From positions 9,998,794 to 10,062,793 of the forward strand of contig OW203748.1 of assembly GCA_934045075.1 (NCBI GenBank): a stretch of 64,000 nt of DNA. The letters run 5' to 3'. This document shows positions 10,871-21,700 of the stretch, one piece after another. The position numbers were made by a program, and so were the translations under genes. The notes beneath the pieces were generated by a model, which was given only the letters and a program-made list of their open reading frames with translations, searched no databases and was not told the DNA's origin. The stretch's first letter is position 1; every line of letters starts with the position of its first letter. The DNA is from Yponomeuta sedellus. Taxonomy: Eukaryota > Arthropoda > Insecta > Lepidoptera > Yponomeutidae.

Positions 10871-11545
10871 ACTTGTGCTATGCTTACTGTATGTTGTATG
10901 TTAGATATTGATATTAATGAAAAAGTCTTGCTTGAAACGTTGCGTTAGATACTTTTGGAAACAAACCATTTTTATGACTAAAAATATTCGAAAATGGAGT
11001 AGTTTGTACCTAAAGCTACAGTGAGGGCGGTCGCAAAAAAAAGTTACTGGTGGAAGCCAAATAGTACGGTTTTTGTATTAAAATTTACGATCTGGCAACA
11101 TACTTAACAATTGATGGTCAAGTGATACTGTACAGATTAGTTTGCTTGTTTTTTACGCTTGGATTTGGATAACTTCACAAACAGCCAAATTTCTAACAAA
11201 TAAATACAATTTTGATAGCTTTGTTGTGATTAAAACCCTCTAAAGATTGCGAAGTTATAAAAAACTGAAATATAAGTAATTTATTGCAGATACAATCCTT
11301 ACAAGCAACGTTTTTGTGCTCCGAATATTAAGGTAGAATTTCCAGTTCACAAAGTGGCAATACCGGTTGACCGACCGAGTAGCACAGTGAAACTGCATGA
11401 GTATGACAAGAGCATGACAAGGTTCATACAGCGACAGAGCCAGAGTAATGCATGTAAAAGGTAGGGGAATACGGTTGTTGTAATGTCATGCGTTGGCATT
11501 ACTCTTGTCATGCCATTGCTCGAACATTGTTTGTAATTTAAGAGA
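10871..11545. other. Unassigned intron sequence
   Basis: No gene recognised. 11395-11520 contains inverted copies of 'gcatgacaaga' and 'cttgtcatgc', a loose palindrome about 100 bp wide. Confidence 0.4.
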
Positions 11546-11547
11546 AT

Positions 11548-11655
11548 CGACGCCCAGGTGGGATGACGATCAGCGAAAAACTGCAGGCTGATGCTGAAGA
11601 CAGGGCGCTATGGCGCTCATTAGGGGAGGGCTATGTCCAGCAGAGGACTACATAA
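11548..11655 (+). pseudogene. LINE reverse transcriptase C-terminus (relic)
   Basis: Open to TAA at 11653-11655 and ends ...EDRALWRSLGEGYVQQRTT. The 'DRxLWRSLGEGYVQQWT' ending is typical of a lepidopteran RTE/R1-type LINE. The following 'atatagcctgaagaagaaaa' is its 3' UTR, also used by the C-family short elements at 33060, 42836 and 47165. Confidence 0.65.
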
Positions 11656-12002
11656 TATAGCCTGAAGAAGAAAAAGAAGAAATATATAACTATGTACGAG
11701 TATCACGAATCATTACTTATAAAAAAGAAATACTTATAAAAAAGATATTAGTATTGCTAAATCAGCGTTTCAATAAGTAAATCGCTATTCTAATGTACTG
11801 ATACTACTTTATAGTAGGTGGCTGGCGTAGCCGCCTAGGCAGAGTTTAAATTATTTGAAGAATATCGTCACATTTAATTTAGGTGTCAGTCGTGTTGAGA
11901 CCCGCGGTTAGGCTATCGTTTCGATATGAAAAAAAATAAAAAGAGTATATTTTTTTCTAATTCAGAGTTTCAATAACCTAATCGCTACAGTTATCGTTAT
12001 CT

Positions 12003-12362
12003 ACCCTTGTAAGTCCCCACTGCTGGGGCACGGGTCTATGCCTGCATCGCAGGAAGGTTAAGTCATACTCCACCACGGGGGCCAAGTCCGGGTTGGTGGA
12101 GGATTGTAAGACATTGGCGGGCCTTACTGTCAGAACTTATCAACCCACCCATAAGGCCTCTGACATGGCTTTACGACTGCCATTACATGACGCCCGGCAC
12201 CAACGGCTTAACGTGCCTTGCGAAGCACGGACGCGCTCGGAAAAATGCCACTAGCGGTTGCCACGGGACGGTCACTCATCCTGCACCTGACCGCGCCTGT
12301 TGTTGCTTAACTCAAGTGATAGATTCCAATCTCTCGGTTTGCCTAGGCCACGAGCGCTACAG
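12003..12362 (-). mobile_element. 5S-SINE (type 1), full length
   Basis: Starts on the minus strand at 'agcgctcgtggcctaggcaa'. The 5S-like part is 'agttaagcaacaacaggcg' and 'aggatgagtgaccgtcccg'. Ends with 'gtggggacttacaagggtag'. Box C carries one change (GATGAGTGACCG), so transcription competence is doubtful. Confidence 0.85.
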
Positions 12363-12365
12363 TAA

Positions 12366-13930
12366 ACATACCTAAGTAATCAAAGACACAAACAGAATTG
12401 CAGGCACTTTGATTAAAAACTACGTAAAAGAAAAATTACAGCGAGTCACACATCGGACTTGTAAATTCCAAACAGCACTTCACTAAGGGGCGAACAGGGG
12501 ATAAGGGGTGTCGAAAACAACAAAATAAAGAATCATTCCCTCCCACCCCAACCTCTTTCAAAATAAACACCCGATAGAGTAGAGACGCACAGAGGTTCAA
12601 CTCAATAAAAGTAACGGGGTCGATCATGTTGTCTCGCTCACACTAAGTTATTTTTTCTATAATTGAAATAAAATGATTAAGCTTTTGATAATAGCGTCTG
12701 AATGTTTGTCAGATGACAAAATAACGGACAATTTAAATACGTTTTTGTTTTACTATTGTAACGGTGCCAACCTCTTTACGCTTTTTTCATATATTTTTCA
12801 TTTTGTCGAATCATATTTAAATTAAAATTCAAGATAAGGTCACACATTCTAGATTTTTTTGACTTTTCTATTGTTATTTCGCATTTTGATGATGATTTTA
12901 CCTTGCAAATTATCATTTATTCTTCCTATTCACTCTGATCCATATTATTTACAGAATTTAAAAATTGTGAAAATTAAATACAAAAGTTCTTAAGGCCACA
13001 ATATTTTTTTATTATTTATCGCAAGAACCCTTCACCTTAAATTTGAATAAAAATGTTGTTTCTAGAATTACGTACTAATTTTAGTATCAAATTATCTCAA
13101 TCAAAAAAATGTATTTGAGTCAATCTATCGTTTCTCAAAAGGATACACATTTTATTAAAATCACTAAAATGTTCGAGTTTGCTATCGAAATAGCATGACC
13201 GATTCAATATTATCAACATAATTCGGGAAGTACAACTTATTTGAAAATTCAAAATTTTTATTGTGGAATTATTTTAATAATGTATAAAGCTTATCATATT
13301 TTTTTTAAACATAAATATTACTCACGCACATGATAACTTTAGATTTAGGTCCGTCACATAAAATGATTGTTAAATTTGCTAACGTTATTTCCTAAATTAC
13401 TTGGGATTTTCTGTGTAATGTTATAATTTATAGATTTATTTGCTCATTTAATATTCTTGTAAATTACTAATTTTAATAATAATTTTGTTAATCAAAAGTT
13501 TGTTGTTTTGCATTTTTGCTTTACTTCACTGATCAACAAAAATTTGGATTTTCCGGCAGAGAAGAATAGAAGAGTATTTCTTAAACTACGGGTCTCACAA
13601 ATAAAAAACGTGTACATTTTTTTATTTTAATATTTGCTTATAGAGTTTCAATCATAATACAAAAAAACAAAAACAATTTTGATAATTTTCTCCATTTAAA
13701 TATGGTAGGTATTTGTATCAGCCCCTAAAAACGTTTAAAAGCCAATTATTTACGTTCGCGGTGCCAGAATTACCTCAAGATTACGAAATCCATATTTTTT
13801 TCCCAGTCACGTGGCCACCGGACGACTGGCAAAACAGGGGCCCTGGGCTGAACCGGTGCTCCTGATTACCCCTTCGAGGTTATGGCGTGACTATAAAGAA
13901 TAAACAAGTCTATTTAAGGTTAAATGTCAA
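12366..13930. other. Intron sequence, mostly unique; one LTR scrap
   Basis: 12757-12870 begins TGTAACGGTGCCAACC and resembles the start of the LTR family at 29362-29635 but is heavily diverged. 13805-13880 is an isolated GC-rich patch ('cacgtggccaccggacgac'). The remainder is AT-rich without frames. Confidence 0.45.
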
Positions 13931-13934
13931 TTTT

Positions 13935-14530
13935 CGTTGAGACTAAGTTGCACCAATTTGAACTACATATTACAATATTACAAACTCACAAAGTACGGTT
14001 AAAGTGTGAAAAACCTAAAAAAATTGTAAATATTTAAGGATATTTTAAAACTAAGTTTAATTTCAAGATCAAAAGTATTAAATGATGCATTTATAAATAA
14101 CGTCACATGATAGGGGTGAGGGATGTCAATGTTTGTATCAAGGAGTGATAAGCTCTGTGTTGCCACACACCCAATGTTAACCACTATAATTATTGCAAAC
14201 AAAATAATTTTCAATAGTTCTTACTATTATTTTAGAATAATAAACGGTTTTTATTATCTAATAATTAGTAGTTTTCCGTATTTCCTAAAGTATTTTATTT
14301 ACATTTGACGTGATTAAAAACAAACACTAGGTAGTGAATTAATTATTTTAAATGTGGAAGTGCTATGGAGAAGGGGTCTCAAAAATATGACCATCCGTAA
14401 CAGGAATGGAGTGGGGCTCCAAAAATTTAAAAATTATGTAAAGTACCTTACTGGATGAGCCCGACTCCATAATGCAATTCCAATTGGTGCAACTTAGCTT
14501 ATACGAAAATCAGACCGTGACGGTTCGCCT
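13935..14530. repeat. Possible decayed TIR element
   Basis: 'actaagttgcaccaattt' near 13942 is inverted near 14480-14500 ('ccaattggtgcaacttagc'), with 'ttttcgt' outside both. The motif is common at ends of insect MITEs. The interior is AT-rich and unrecognised. Confidence 0.35.
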
Positions 14531-15894
14531 TAATTAACCATTTTTCCAATTTTATATTCAAGTATTTGATTTATTTCACTTGTGCAGTGCTGCACTACGG
14601 GTAAATCTTTTTAAAAAAAGTATCATGTACGTGAGTTTTATCAACTTTTCGTTTTATTTAATTATATTTGTAGGTACCTATTTTCCGAACATATTCGCAA
14701 GCATATTTTCACTTACGATGACTAAATATATATTTTAGGACCAAGACTTGACTGAGTTAGACCATCTGTTTCTGTCTATCCTACCCAATTGAATGCGTAA
14801 AAGTGCAGAACAAATGACGCGGAATTAAATTTGTTTTTATCTCCGAAACACAGAACAGTTGGTAAATCGTGACACGGGGTGTTGGGGAAGGGGGCGATGC
14901 TCACTTGCGGATGAGCTTTTAGGAGTCTCACCCTAATAGCCAATAACCGCTTCTGTAGTCTTATTTTTAATCTTACGAAGTGATTTAGCAATAAGCTAGA
15001 TGGTCCTTTCTTCTAGTGTATTTTTCGCGTTTATATTATAATGTATTGTAGTTACATTGCATCTGAGAATCCTTTCTTTTCACTTTATGGGCCAACAATT
15101 ATGTTAATGTACACCAACAGATATGCTTCATTAAAAACTATTAATTATGTTGTTGGTGTAGTTTCTGTATAAGTAAAATTACTCTCTTGTTCAAATTCAT
15201 CTACCGTTACTGTACCGCTAATGTATACATAAAACTTACTCTTGACAGTAACTTACTCCAACGCATACCGAAAAGTGAATGAATCGCACCCTAATCGCAG
15301 AGCATATTTTATTTGACCTCTTAAATTCATTCAACATGTCAAGTGTAATACATTACTTAGGGGATCACTCAGAGTGCATGGATGGGGTTGGCACTGTTTA
15401 AACACGTTTTGCGGTCTCGCGCATGTTGTTTGTTGTTTATAATAAAAGAGCTTGGACGGAGTAAAATTATATGAGCAATGATCGGCGTCGGTTGTTTGTG
15501 GTCTCTTTGTTTTGCTATTTAAACGAGTACGGCCATTATTTCCTCACCTTAACAATACAAATGATAAATTTATTTTAAACAGGCTTTATGAATTTCTACC
15601 ACGAACAAGACTGGCATATCAGATATTCATCTACATTGTAATAGTCTTTATCGTTAACAAGACCTAATTATACTGCATGACACAACTGCTGATCTTAAAG
15701 AACTTAGATGCACCACGCATCACAGCACTGCACGAAATAGTAAGAAATTCGCCATGCTGACATATCGATTGACTCTATCTAAATAACATCGTTTATGTTT
15801 AATTTTGACTTCACAAGCGAAAGATTGTTCTCTCGCGAAGCTAGAATGTTTCACCACGATAACAATTCCGTCTAAGAATTAGATTAAAAAGATT
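14531..15894. promoter_or_regulatory. Unique sequence just inside inv intron 1; candidate regulatory DNA
   Basis: No recognised repeat for 1.35 kb, the longest such stretch near the exon. 15425-15550 contains forkhead-like 'ttgtttgttgtttat', a TTTATAATAAAAG homeodomain-type site and GCCAT (Pho-type). First introns of en/inv hold enhancers in Drosophila. Function is inferred only. Confidence 0.3.
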
Positions 15895-15896
15895 TC

Positions 15897-15902
15897 ACTC
15901 AC
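15897..15902 (-). other. inv: 5' splice site at end of inv exon 1
   Basis: Reading the minus strand, the exon ends ...AGT TCG G and continues GTGAGT, a strong donor. The break falls after the first base of a Gly codon (phase 1), directly after the RPSSG motif, where engrailed-family genes carry an intron before the homeobox exon. If unspliced, a TGA follows two codons later (15895-15897), so splicing is required for a functional protein. Confidence 0.9.
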
Positions 15903-17112
15903 CCGAACTCGGTCGGTCGCTGTACCTAGTACAGTAAACCCACGCTGGCCACACCATAGGTCCATCTCCTGACGTACTGCTGGTTGTAGATCCCTGGTTA
16001 CTCGCACCCTCATCGGCTTTCGACAGGTCTATGGCCCCCTTGTCCCCTTTTACCTCTGCAACTCTAGATTCCACAGGAGGGAGCACCCCATCACATTGCG
16101 GTGGCACATCTTTGACAACCTTCGCCTCAACGTTTCGACTCTTTGACTTTCGCTTATGAAGAGGGTCGGTTATACGCCTGCCAAAGTCTGCTTTCAGTAT
16201 GTTGTCTATGCTGAATTTGAGGCAGTTCTGGAGGTCTCTGTGGGATTCGTGCTCGGGTGACTTTGGTACCATGAAATGCAGCCGGTTCTCGTCAAAGTGC
16301 CTGTTGGTTCTGAAGTCCGGATTTTTGGTTTGGCGCAAGCTGAAGTTGACTTGTGCGAAAGGGTTCCCAGGGGGAGGTGTGGTGTTTAGGCTGTTTAAGT
16401 TTAAACTCGGATTTGCGATTGGTATCCTACTGGGCATTAAGCCTGGCTTTACTTCCTGGCTTAGCAAAGGGTTTTGGAACAGCAGATGGGTTTGGTTTAA
16501 GAACATTAAAGGATTCGGTGTGATAGGGTTCGGTCGCAAGAGCAACGGTTGGTTTATGTTTAGATTTTGACTCAACTGGGATATAGCGTTCAAATGCGTT
16601 TGGATATGTTTGAATGACGTCAAGTTCTGCTGTGGGGGTGCACCGAGGCTGTTAGATTTAGAAATGCTCTCCCCCGGTGAATTAAAGCTAGAGATCGGAT
16701 TCTCATTCCCAACTGACAAAACTGTGTCATCACTACAGCAGGAGACGTCGTCGTCCACACTGATTTCGGCCCTAACCGAGTCGGGATTCGATTGGTGGTC
16801 ATCGTTGTCATAGCGAGGACTCAAAGGACTTGGACTGTTGCAGGGAGACGAAATCCTCTCCTCGAAATTTGGTGTATTCTGTAGCAGTTTGTCAGTTGAA
16901 AAGACATTTTCCGGGCTGTGGTCGTCTCTTTCTTTCTTTAGCACGTTGTGTATGGAGAAAGAGGAGGTGAGATGTGGCTCATCGTGCTTTTCTTCGTCTT
17001 GATAGTCGGGGCTGGTGGTGTCGCGCGTGTTAGGCGAATATGGCTCTTCGTCGCTCTGCTCCAAGGTCTTTACTGGCGCGACGTGGTGCACGGTCGTCGA
17101 CACCGCGGCCAT
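15903..17112 (-). CDS. inv: Invected/engrailed-family homeobox protein, exon 1 (N-terminal 403 codons; partial)
   Basis: Engrailed-family proteins are nuclear homeodomain repressors that maintain segment polarity and posterior compartment identity. Seen in the sequence: 403 codons plus one base, open from ATG at 17112 to a phase-1 splice donor. Residues 52-58 read FSIHNVL and 300-306 FSIDNIL (eh1-type Groucho-binding motifs). Residues 132-135 are LSVG. Residues 388-404 are WPAWVYCTRYSDRPSSG, the EH2/EH3 hexapeptide region that contacts Extradenticle. Residues 360-365 AIDLSK resemble a CtBP-binding motif. The rest is Ser/Pro/Asn-rich and acidic, as in this family. The homeodomain (EH4) and EH5 must lie on exons beyond the left edge of the window. 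The start is preceded by CAAA, a good insect start context. LSVG and the long N-terminus favour inv over en; from memory, moth Inv is clearly longer than En. Family membership is very secure; the paralogue call is less so. Confidence 0.9.
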
Positions 17113-17160
17113 TTTGGCTGCAGACGGTTACGCCATCTGGTGGAAGAAAAGGAAACTGTT
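17113..17160 (-). promoter_or_regulatory. inv 5' leader: possible splice acceptor and three-codon uORF
   Basis: Just upstream of the inv start the minus strand reads a pyrimidine tract ending TTCTTCCACCAG (AG at 17138-17137). It is followed at once by ATG GCG TAA (17136-17128), which is in frame with and 24 bases before the main ATG. Two readings are possible: a 3' splice site of a 5' UTR intron, or a minimal upstream ORF in an unspliced leader. Both can be true together if the exon begins at the uORF. Confidence 0.45.
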
Positions 17161-17233
17161 ATTTTTGGTCGCGCAAGTCTAACTCTCCAGTAGCTTTATT
17201 ATAGTGCCAAAATGTGAAAACTATTCTATCGGT

Positions 17234-17642
17234 TTAAAAACCTATTTAGAGGCTAAAAATTTCACCCATGCCGGGATTCGAACCCGCAACCCCTGGCTAT
17301 CCGTACCAGCGCTCTACCAATTGAGGCAATGGGCGACTCACGGCATCAGTGAAATTTCGAACCTCTTTACAATATTCTCTGTATTACGTACAGGCAGCGA
17401 CATCTGACTTAAGCAAATTGCATTACTTACAGCCCCGACTACCTACTTCGCAGTTAGGTTTAACATCGGAACGATATCACTGTACTCACATGATTACACT
17501 ATTTTTATTTTTAATGCACTAACCCGTGCTAAGGAACAAATTTAAAAACCTATTTAGAGGCTAAAAATTAAATAATTATTTAAATAATAATTTTTAAATT
17601 TGTTCCTTAGCACGGGTTAGTGCATTAAAAATAAAAATAGTG
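17234..17642 (+). mobile_element. FB-SINE inserted about 120 bp upstream of inv ATG
   Basis: Flanked by TATTCTATCGGT (17222-17233 and 17643-17654). Antisense tRNA-like unit first, then an inverted pair of tails (17504-17575 and 17594-17642) hinged on an AT palindrome 'aaataattatttaaataatt'. Box B is intact (GGGATTCGAACCC on the plus strand). It interrupts either the inv promoter/5' UTR or a 5' intron. Confidence 0.9.
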
Positions 17643-17654
17643 TATTCTATCGGT

Positions 17655-18375
17655 ATCGATTTCAATCAAAATATTTTTTATTACGTACCTACTTGGAACA
17701 AATAATAACAATATTAAAATTGTCTATTTTGTTTTTATATTCAAATCGACGATCAAAGTTCAAGATTATGTAAAATATTTTTTTTACGTATTACTAGAGA
17801 TGATATAGTATATATAAAGAAGAAAAACATTGAGATTTTTTGTAATTTAATTTTTTAGGTGAAATTAAGCTATCTGGTTGTTAGATTAAGTCCAAATCGG
17901 TTGAGCCAATCGGTTATAAATATGTAGATGTTTTTCAAGCATCCAAAGATTGATTATATCTTTGGATGTTTGAGCAGTTATTACCCATTACTGAATATCT
18001 TTATCGTATTTTAATAAGGCTAAGCTATTCTGTTAACTATCACGGCATACCAGATTTTTCACAAAGAACACCTGTTTTCAACTGATAAAATTAATAAAAT
18101 TATTTAACGGTTTTTTAACTGATCTGCAGAGCAAATATATTAAAATTTTGTATGATATTTGATGTTTTATAATAAATATTAAATTTCGTGATATTACGAA
18201 GTTCATCTTAAATTATAATATTTTTGGCACACTCTGTGTACCTACGTTTTATTTACAAAAACATTTTTTATTAAACACTCATCATTCAGTCAGTGCAGTC
18301 TAAACAGTTGTTGGTAAAATAAACTATTCTACACAGACAATTTTTTAGCCGCATTTAACCTCCGATGGTTAACCT
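17655..18375. other. Unique AT-rich DNA upstream of inv
   Basis: No repeat recognised. A tight hairpin lies at 17936-17972 (15-base arms, one mismatch, 7-base loop; core CATCCAAAGAT). Confidence 0.5.
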
Positions 18376-18381
18376 CATTAA

Positions 18382-18528
18382 CGTTGATTTAACCTCAGTA
18401 AGGGCCGCCACTGTCTTACAATCCTCCACCAACCCGGACTTGGCCCCCGTGGTGGAGTAAGGCCTAACCTTCCTCCGATGCAGGAAGAGACCCGTGCCCC
18501 AGCAGTGGGGACATACATGGGTTGATAT
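18382..18528 (+). mobile_element. 5S-SINE (type 1), 3' half
   Basis: From 'aacctcagtaagggccgcc' to 'gcagtggggacatacatggg' and 'ttgatatcg'. Directly abuts a type 2 copy in the same orientation, so either one inserted next to the other or they came from a dimer. Confidence 0.8.
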
Positions 18529-18538
18529 CGAACCTCCG

Positions 18539-18868
18539 ATGGCTCGTAGCCCCGGCTGCCTGACTGATCCTAGACGATCACGAAGGTTAAGCAACACAGT
18601 ACGTGGATGGGTAAACCGCCAGTGACTAACGCTAGTGCTGCGCTAGACACCTTAAGCAGTTGGTGAGGGCTGCCGTCGACAGATGGCAGTCGTTAGGCCA
18701 AGTCAGAAGCCTTAGGGCGGCTTGAAAACTTCTGGCAGTAAGACCAGCCTCGCAACCAGTCTTGGAAGCCTCCACAAATCCGGACTTGGCCCCGTGGTGG
18801 AGTATGGCCTATACCTTTCTCAGGGAAGAGACCCGTGCCCCTCGGTGGGGACATAGTGAGTTGATGAT
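18539..18868 (+). mobile_element. 5S-SINE (type 2), full length
   Basis: Head: 'cgatcacgaaggttaagcaa', 'cacagtacgtggatgggtaa' and 'accg', close to 5S rRNA around its internal promoter. 3' end 'ctcggtggggacatagtgag' with a 'ttgatgatgatgatt' tail. Confidence 0.85.
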
Positions 18869-18919
18869 GATGATTTAATCTCCTACATCGGCCGGTCATT
18901 ATTGTCATCATATTGTGGT

Positions 18920-18997
18920 GGACTGAAAGAGAATGTAGTGACTAGAATTGAAAACAGAATGTTGGGTTGGTTAGGACAATATGTGCGATGTCCAGAC
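18920..18997 (+). pseudogene. RTE-like LINE reverse transcriptase C-terminal piece
   Basis: Reads GLKENVVTRIENRMLGWLGQ, equivalent to the better copy at 47502 (LKENVVTRIEKGMLRWFGSV). Interrupted at 18998 by a C-family short element. Confidence 0.7.
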
Positions 18998-19105
18998 CAA
19001 CCCTACTGCAGGGGGCGCTGCTGCCCACCCCCCGGTTTGTGTCCCTTAGTCGCCTTTTACGACACCCGCGGGAAGAATTTGGGTTGGTGCTAGTCTCTAG
19101 GCCGA
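18998..19105 (-). mobile_element. C-family short element (fragment)
   Basis: Antisense 'ccgcgggtgtcgtaaaaggc', 'gactaagggacacaaaccgg' and 'ggggtgggcagcagcgcccc'. The 3' LINE-derived half is missing here. Confidence 0.65.
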
Positions 19106-19109
19106 CACC

Positions 19110-19645
19110 ACACCGCAGGGGTTTTATTAACAAAGAGGCAAGAGTGGCCGGAACCGGCGTGCGTGAATGACTTATGCAGGTTACGGCAGACTTAACTGCA
19201 GGTTTGTCAAAGGTCATTCGAATGGTAGCATGGTGTTCGGGTCATCTATCTCCCTCCAAAATGGTTGAGACTGATGATGGCTGACCACTGCGTTATGCTC
19301 GTATACGAGTGCTGTTCGGGTGTCTGGCCGCAGCACTTATGTTTTCCCCTATTATTGTGAGACATAATGTCATTAGTCAAATTTTGACTAATGCTTTGGC
19401 ATTAAGGGTTGTTAATGGCAATCATGAAATCTTATTAGGTTTACATATGGCAACTGATGTATTTGGTTTTAAGATGATTTGAGAAAAGATGGTCAGAGTG
19501 GAGTTTTTTTTTCCGCTGCCTTTTTCTCCACTACAATACGGCCCGAAGGCAGCGGCTTACATTTTACATTGTACATTGACATTCAGCAAACAGAATGTAA
19601 ATTCTTTACGTTGAAATAAATTGATTTGAATTTGAATTTTAATTG
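19110..19645. repeat. LINE remnants
   Basis: 19475-19560 repeats the 'gaaaagatggtcagagtgg' fragment of 935-1010. 19600-19645 ends in 'gatttgaatttgaatttt', a LINE tail. The rest is not recognised. Confidence 0.4.
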
Positions 19646-19649
19646 AATT

Positions 19650-19733
19650 ATGAACGTTGATGAAGCGAAGGTGATCTGTCAGGATCGTGGCAAGTGGCAG
19701 TCCCTGGTCTCTACATACCGGTGGATGCGCTGA
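19650..19733 (+). pseudogene. RTE-like LINE reverse transcriptase extreme C-terminus
   Basis: Reads MNVDEAKVICQDRGKWQSLV then a stop seven codons later. The same segment recurs at 45393-45475, 47720-47803 and 58512-58580, so several 3' ends of one LINE family are present. Confidence 0.65.
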
Positions 19734-19737
19734 CGTC

Positions 19738-19985
19738 TATAGAATAGAATAGAATGAATAGAATAGAAATGGTTTATTTATTACACACAAAACACAGAAT
19801 AATTTTAACACAGAATAACCAATCAAAGAAAAACATTAGACACTTATATAACTAAAAGTTAATACAAAAGCGAAACTGTGTGTCGTGGCAATAAATGGGT
19901 ACCTGACTCAGCATTGTGTTACGAGTTTTCCCGTAACGCTGGTATTCTGTCAAGACCCAGGGTGACAGTCACGAGAATCAACAAA
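19738..19985 (-). mobile_element. LINE 3' UTR 'L' (antisense copy)
   Basis: Minus strand runs from 'gactgtcaccctgggtcttg' through 'gtcgtggcaataaatgggta' (complement) to a TTCTA-repeat tail at 19740. A sense copy is at 45860-46080. Confidence 0.6.
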
Positions 19986-19989
19986 ACAA

Positions 19990-21360
19990 TAACTTTATGC
20001 TTACAAACAAAAGACGAAGTGAGATTAAGTAGGTATGTAGTTTACATTGTATTTATATTTTTACTTGCATAGGTACATTTAATTATTGTGGAATTACATA
20101 TTATAAACGTTACACTAAATATATCGAATAAACGTTACACTAAACTAAATATATAGCACGTAATCTATAGCACGTAAAAGTGAAAACCAACTTCGTAATC
20201 TCTGTCGGAGCACAGTTTTTTCGTCGACAAATCACTTAAGCGAAAAGCCAAATCAACACAGGCGCAGCTAATACATATCATCAGGGCTGACTCCTCGTGC
20301 TGCTGGCCCAATAATTGCGTCGGAGTGGAGCATACCGCGCGAAACTCTGCGACCATGTTGGGCGGACCGCCGTGCGGGGAGAGATGCTCTACTTCGGTTA
20401 GTCTAGATCCTATTATTTATTAGTGTTATAATCCTGATTGTGCCAGGAAATATATGCAATATTTAAAAAGACCTTCCGTGGGATAGATTTCCATAATAAA
20501 GTTTTTTGTTCTTTAATTGCTGTTCGAATTCCTACTTAAACAAATAAATATTAAAAAAAAGATTGTGTTACGTTACAATTTTCGTTCACAAAAATAATTG
20601 ATTTTCAGAATTACAGTTTATCATTTAAATGCGAGTCTTATTAACCTTAAAAAATATATTTAAAAAAATTAACGTGAAAATGGAGCTAAATGAAAATTTT
20701 ATCAGATAAGTAAATATTAGTAAATATTAACACTGATCTCTACTCTAAGATACTCGATTTTGTCGACATCAGCGTACTGAATATAAAATATTTTTATTAC
20801 CCGGAGCATACAAAATGCAAAGGCATCCACACATACAATTTCCCCAGGCACAGGCTTTTTGGCGGCATCTAGCGAGAATCAGACCCACGACCACCGTTTT
20901 AGTAGGCAAACGTGTCACCCCTAAACCTTTAAGGCAGTCAAGCTCGAAATAAAATATCTGTCCTATCCACTGAAGATCGGTTCCTAAAGGCCCTGAAGAT
21001 CTTTTCAAAAGCAAACCACTCCAAACACTCCAAACGGTTGCAATAAAGCAGAGCATACTCCGTGACTGTCCAACTGTAGACCACACACGATGCGCGAACG
21101 CAACCAGCTATTTCGCTTAATACCCTGCTAACTTGCATATTGAAGCCCGCCAATCGAAACTCGACTTTAAAACTACTAAGAATACGGTGCAAAATTGCGC
21201 CCGTGGCGAGATAATGCGAATTTTGTCTGGTTTTATTTATCGACATGGCGATTCTGCTAAGGTGTTAGTTGAGAATTTTACCGACTAGGGAGGGGACCCG
21301 GTTTCTGTCGCGTTTTGTTTATATTTTTTTCTTCGACTGGCCTTGTTTATCACGGGTGTT
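19990..21360. other. Non-repeat upstream DNA, no gene supported
   Basis: Short frames on the minus strand around 20770-21250 show no recognisable domain, no splice context and ordinary composition. 20330-20410 ('ggaccgccgtgcggggagag') is a small GC-rich patch. Confidence 0.45.
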
Positions 21361-21485
21361 GGGGACCATGCATAAATTACGTCACACGTCAAGGGGACAG
21401 GGGGGGAGTCGACGAAGTGTGACATTGTGTGACAGGGGGGTGGCAGGGGTCCTAAATTTCATGACGTCACATTTCCAAATATATG
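21361..21485 (+). repeat. Dispersed repeat fragment
   Basis: 'ggaccatgcataaattacgt', 'cacacg' … 'gtgacaggggggtggcaggg' is a sequence pattern I know from Lepidoptera repeats. Class not determined. Confidence 0.4.
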
Positions 21486-21513
21486 TGTTGATATAACACA
21501 AACGAACTACTGT

Positions 21514-21700
21514 TTGAAAACCTATTTAGGGGCCAGAAATTCCACCCATGCCGGGATTCGAACCCGCAACCTCTGGCTATCCGTGCCAGCGCTCTCCCAA
21601 CTGAGCTTACGGGCGACTCACCGGCATCAGTGAAATTTCGAACCTCTTTACAATATTCACTGTATTACGTACAGGCAGCGACATCTGGCTGAAGTAATTA
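21514..21700 (-). mobile_element. FB-SINE, diverged antisense unit
   Basis: Starts gaaaacctatttagggg and includes a tRNA-like unit with 'ggcactgatgccggtgag' type flanks. No tail and no clear target duplication; older copy. Confidence 0.7.

Larger units (their letters stand above)
1..15894 (-). other. inv: inv intron 1 (5' portion), extends beyond the window
   Basis: The sequence after the exon 1 donor contains no frame resembling an engrailed-type homeodomain on the minus strand. The microexon and homeobox exon must therefore lie further left. The intron is filled with the transposable elements listed separately. Intron assignment follows from the donor; the far end is not visible. Confidence 0.7.

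Noticed and set aside
1..15894. Homeobox exon of inv/en in the intron region
   Set aside because: No frame with a homeodomain-like WFQNxR segment was found on the minus strand.
20769..21246. Overlapping minus-strand frames of about 100 codons as a small gene
   Set aside because: No recognised domain, no conserved start or splice context; two frames overlap equally well.
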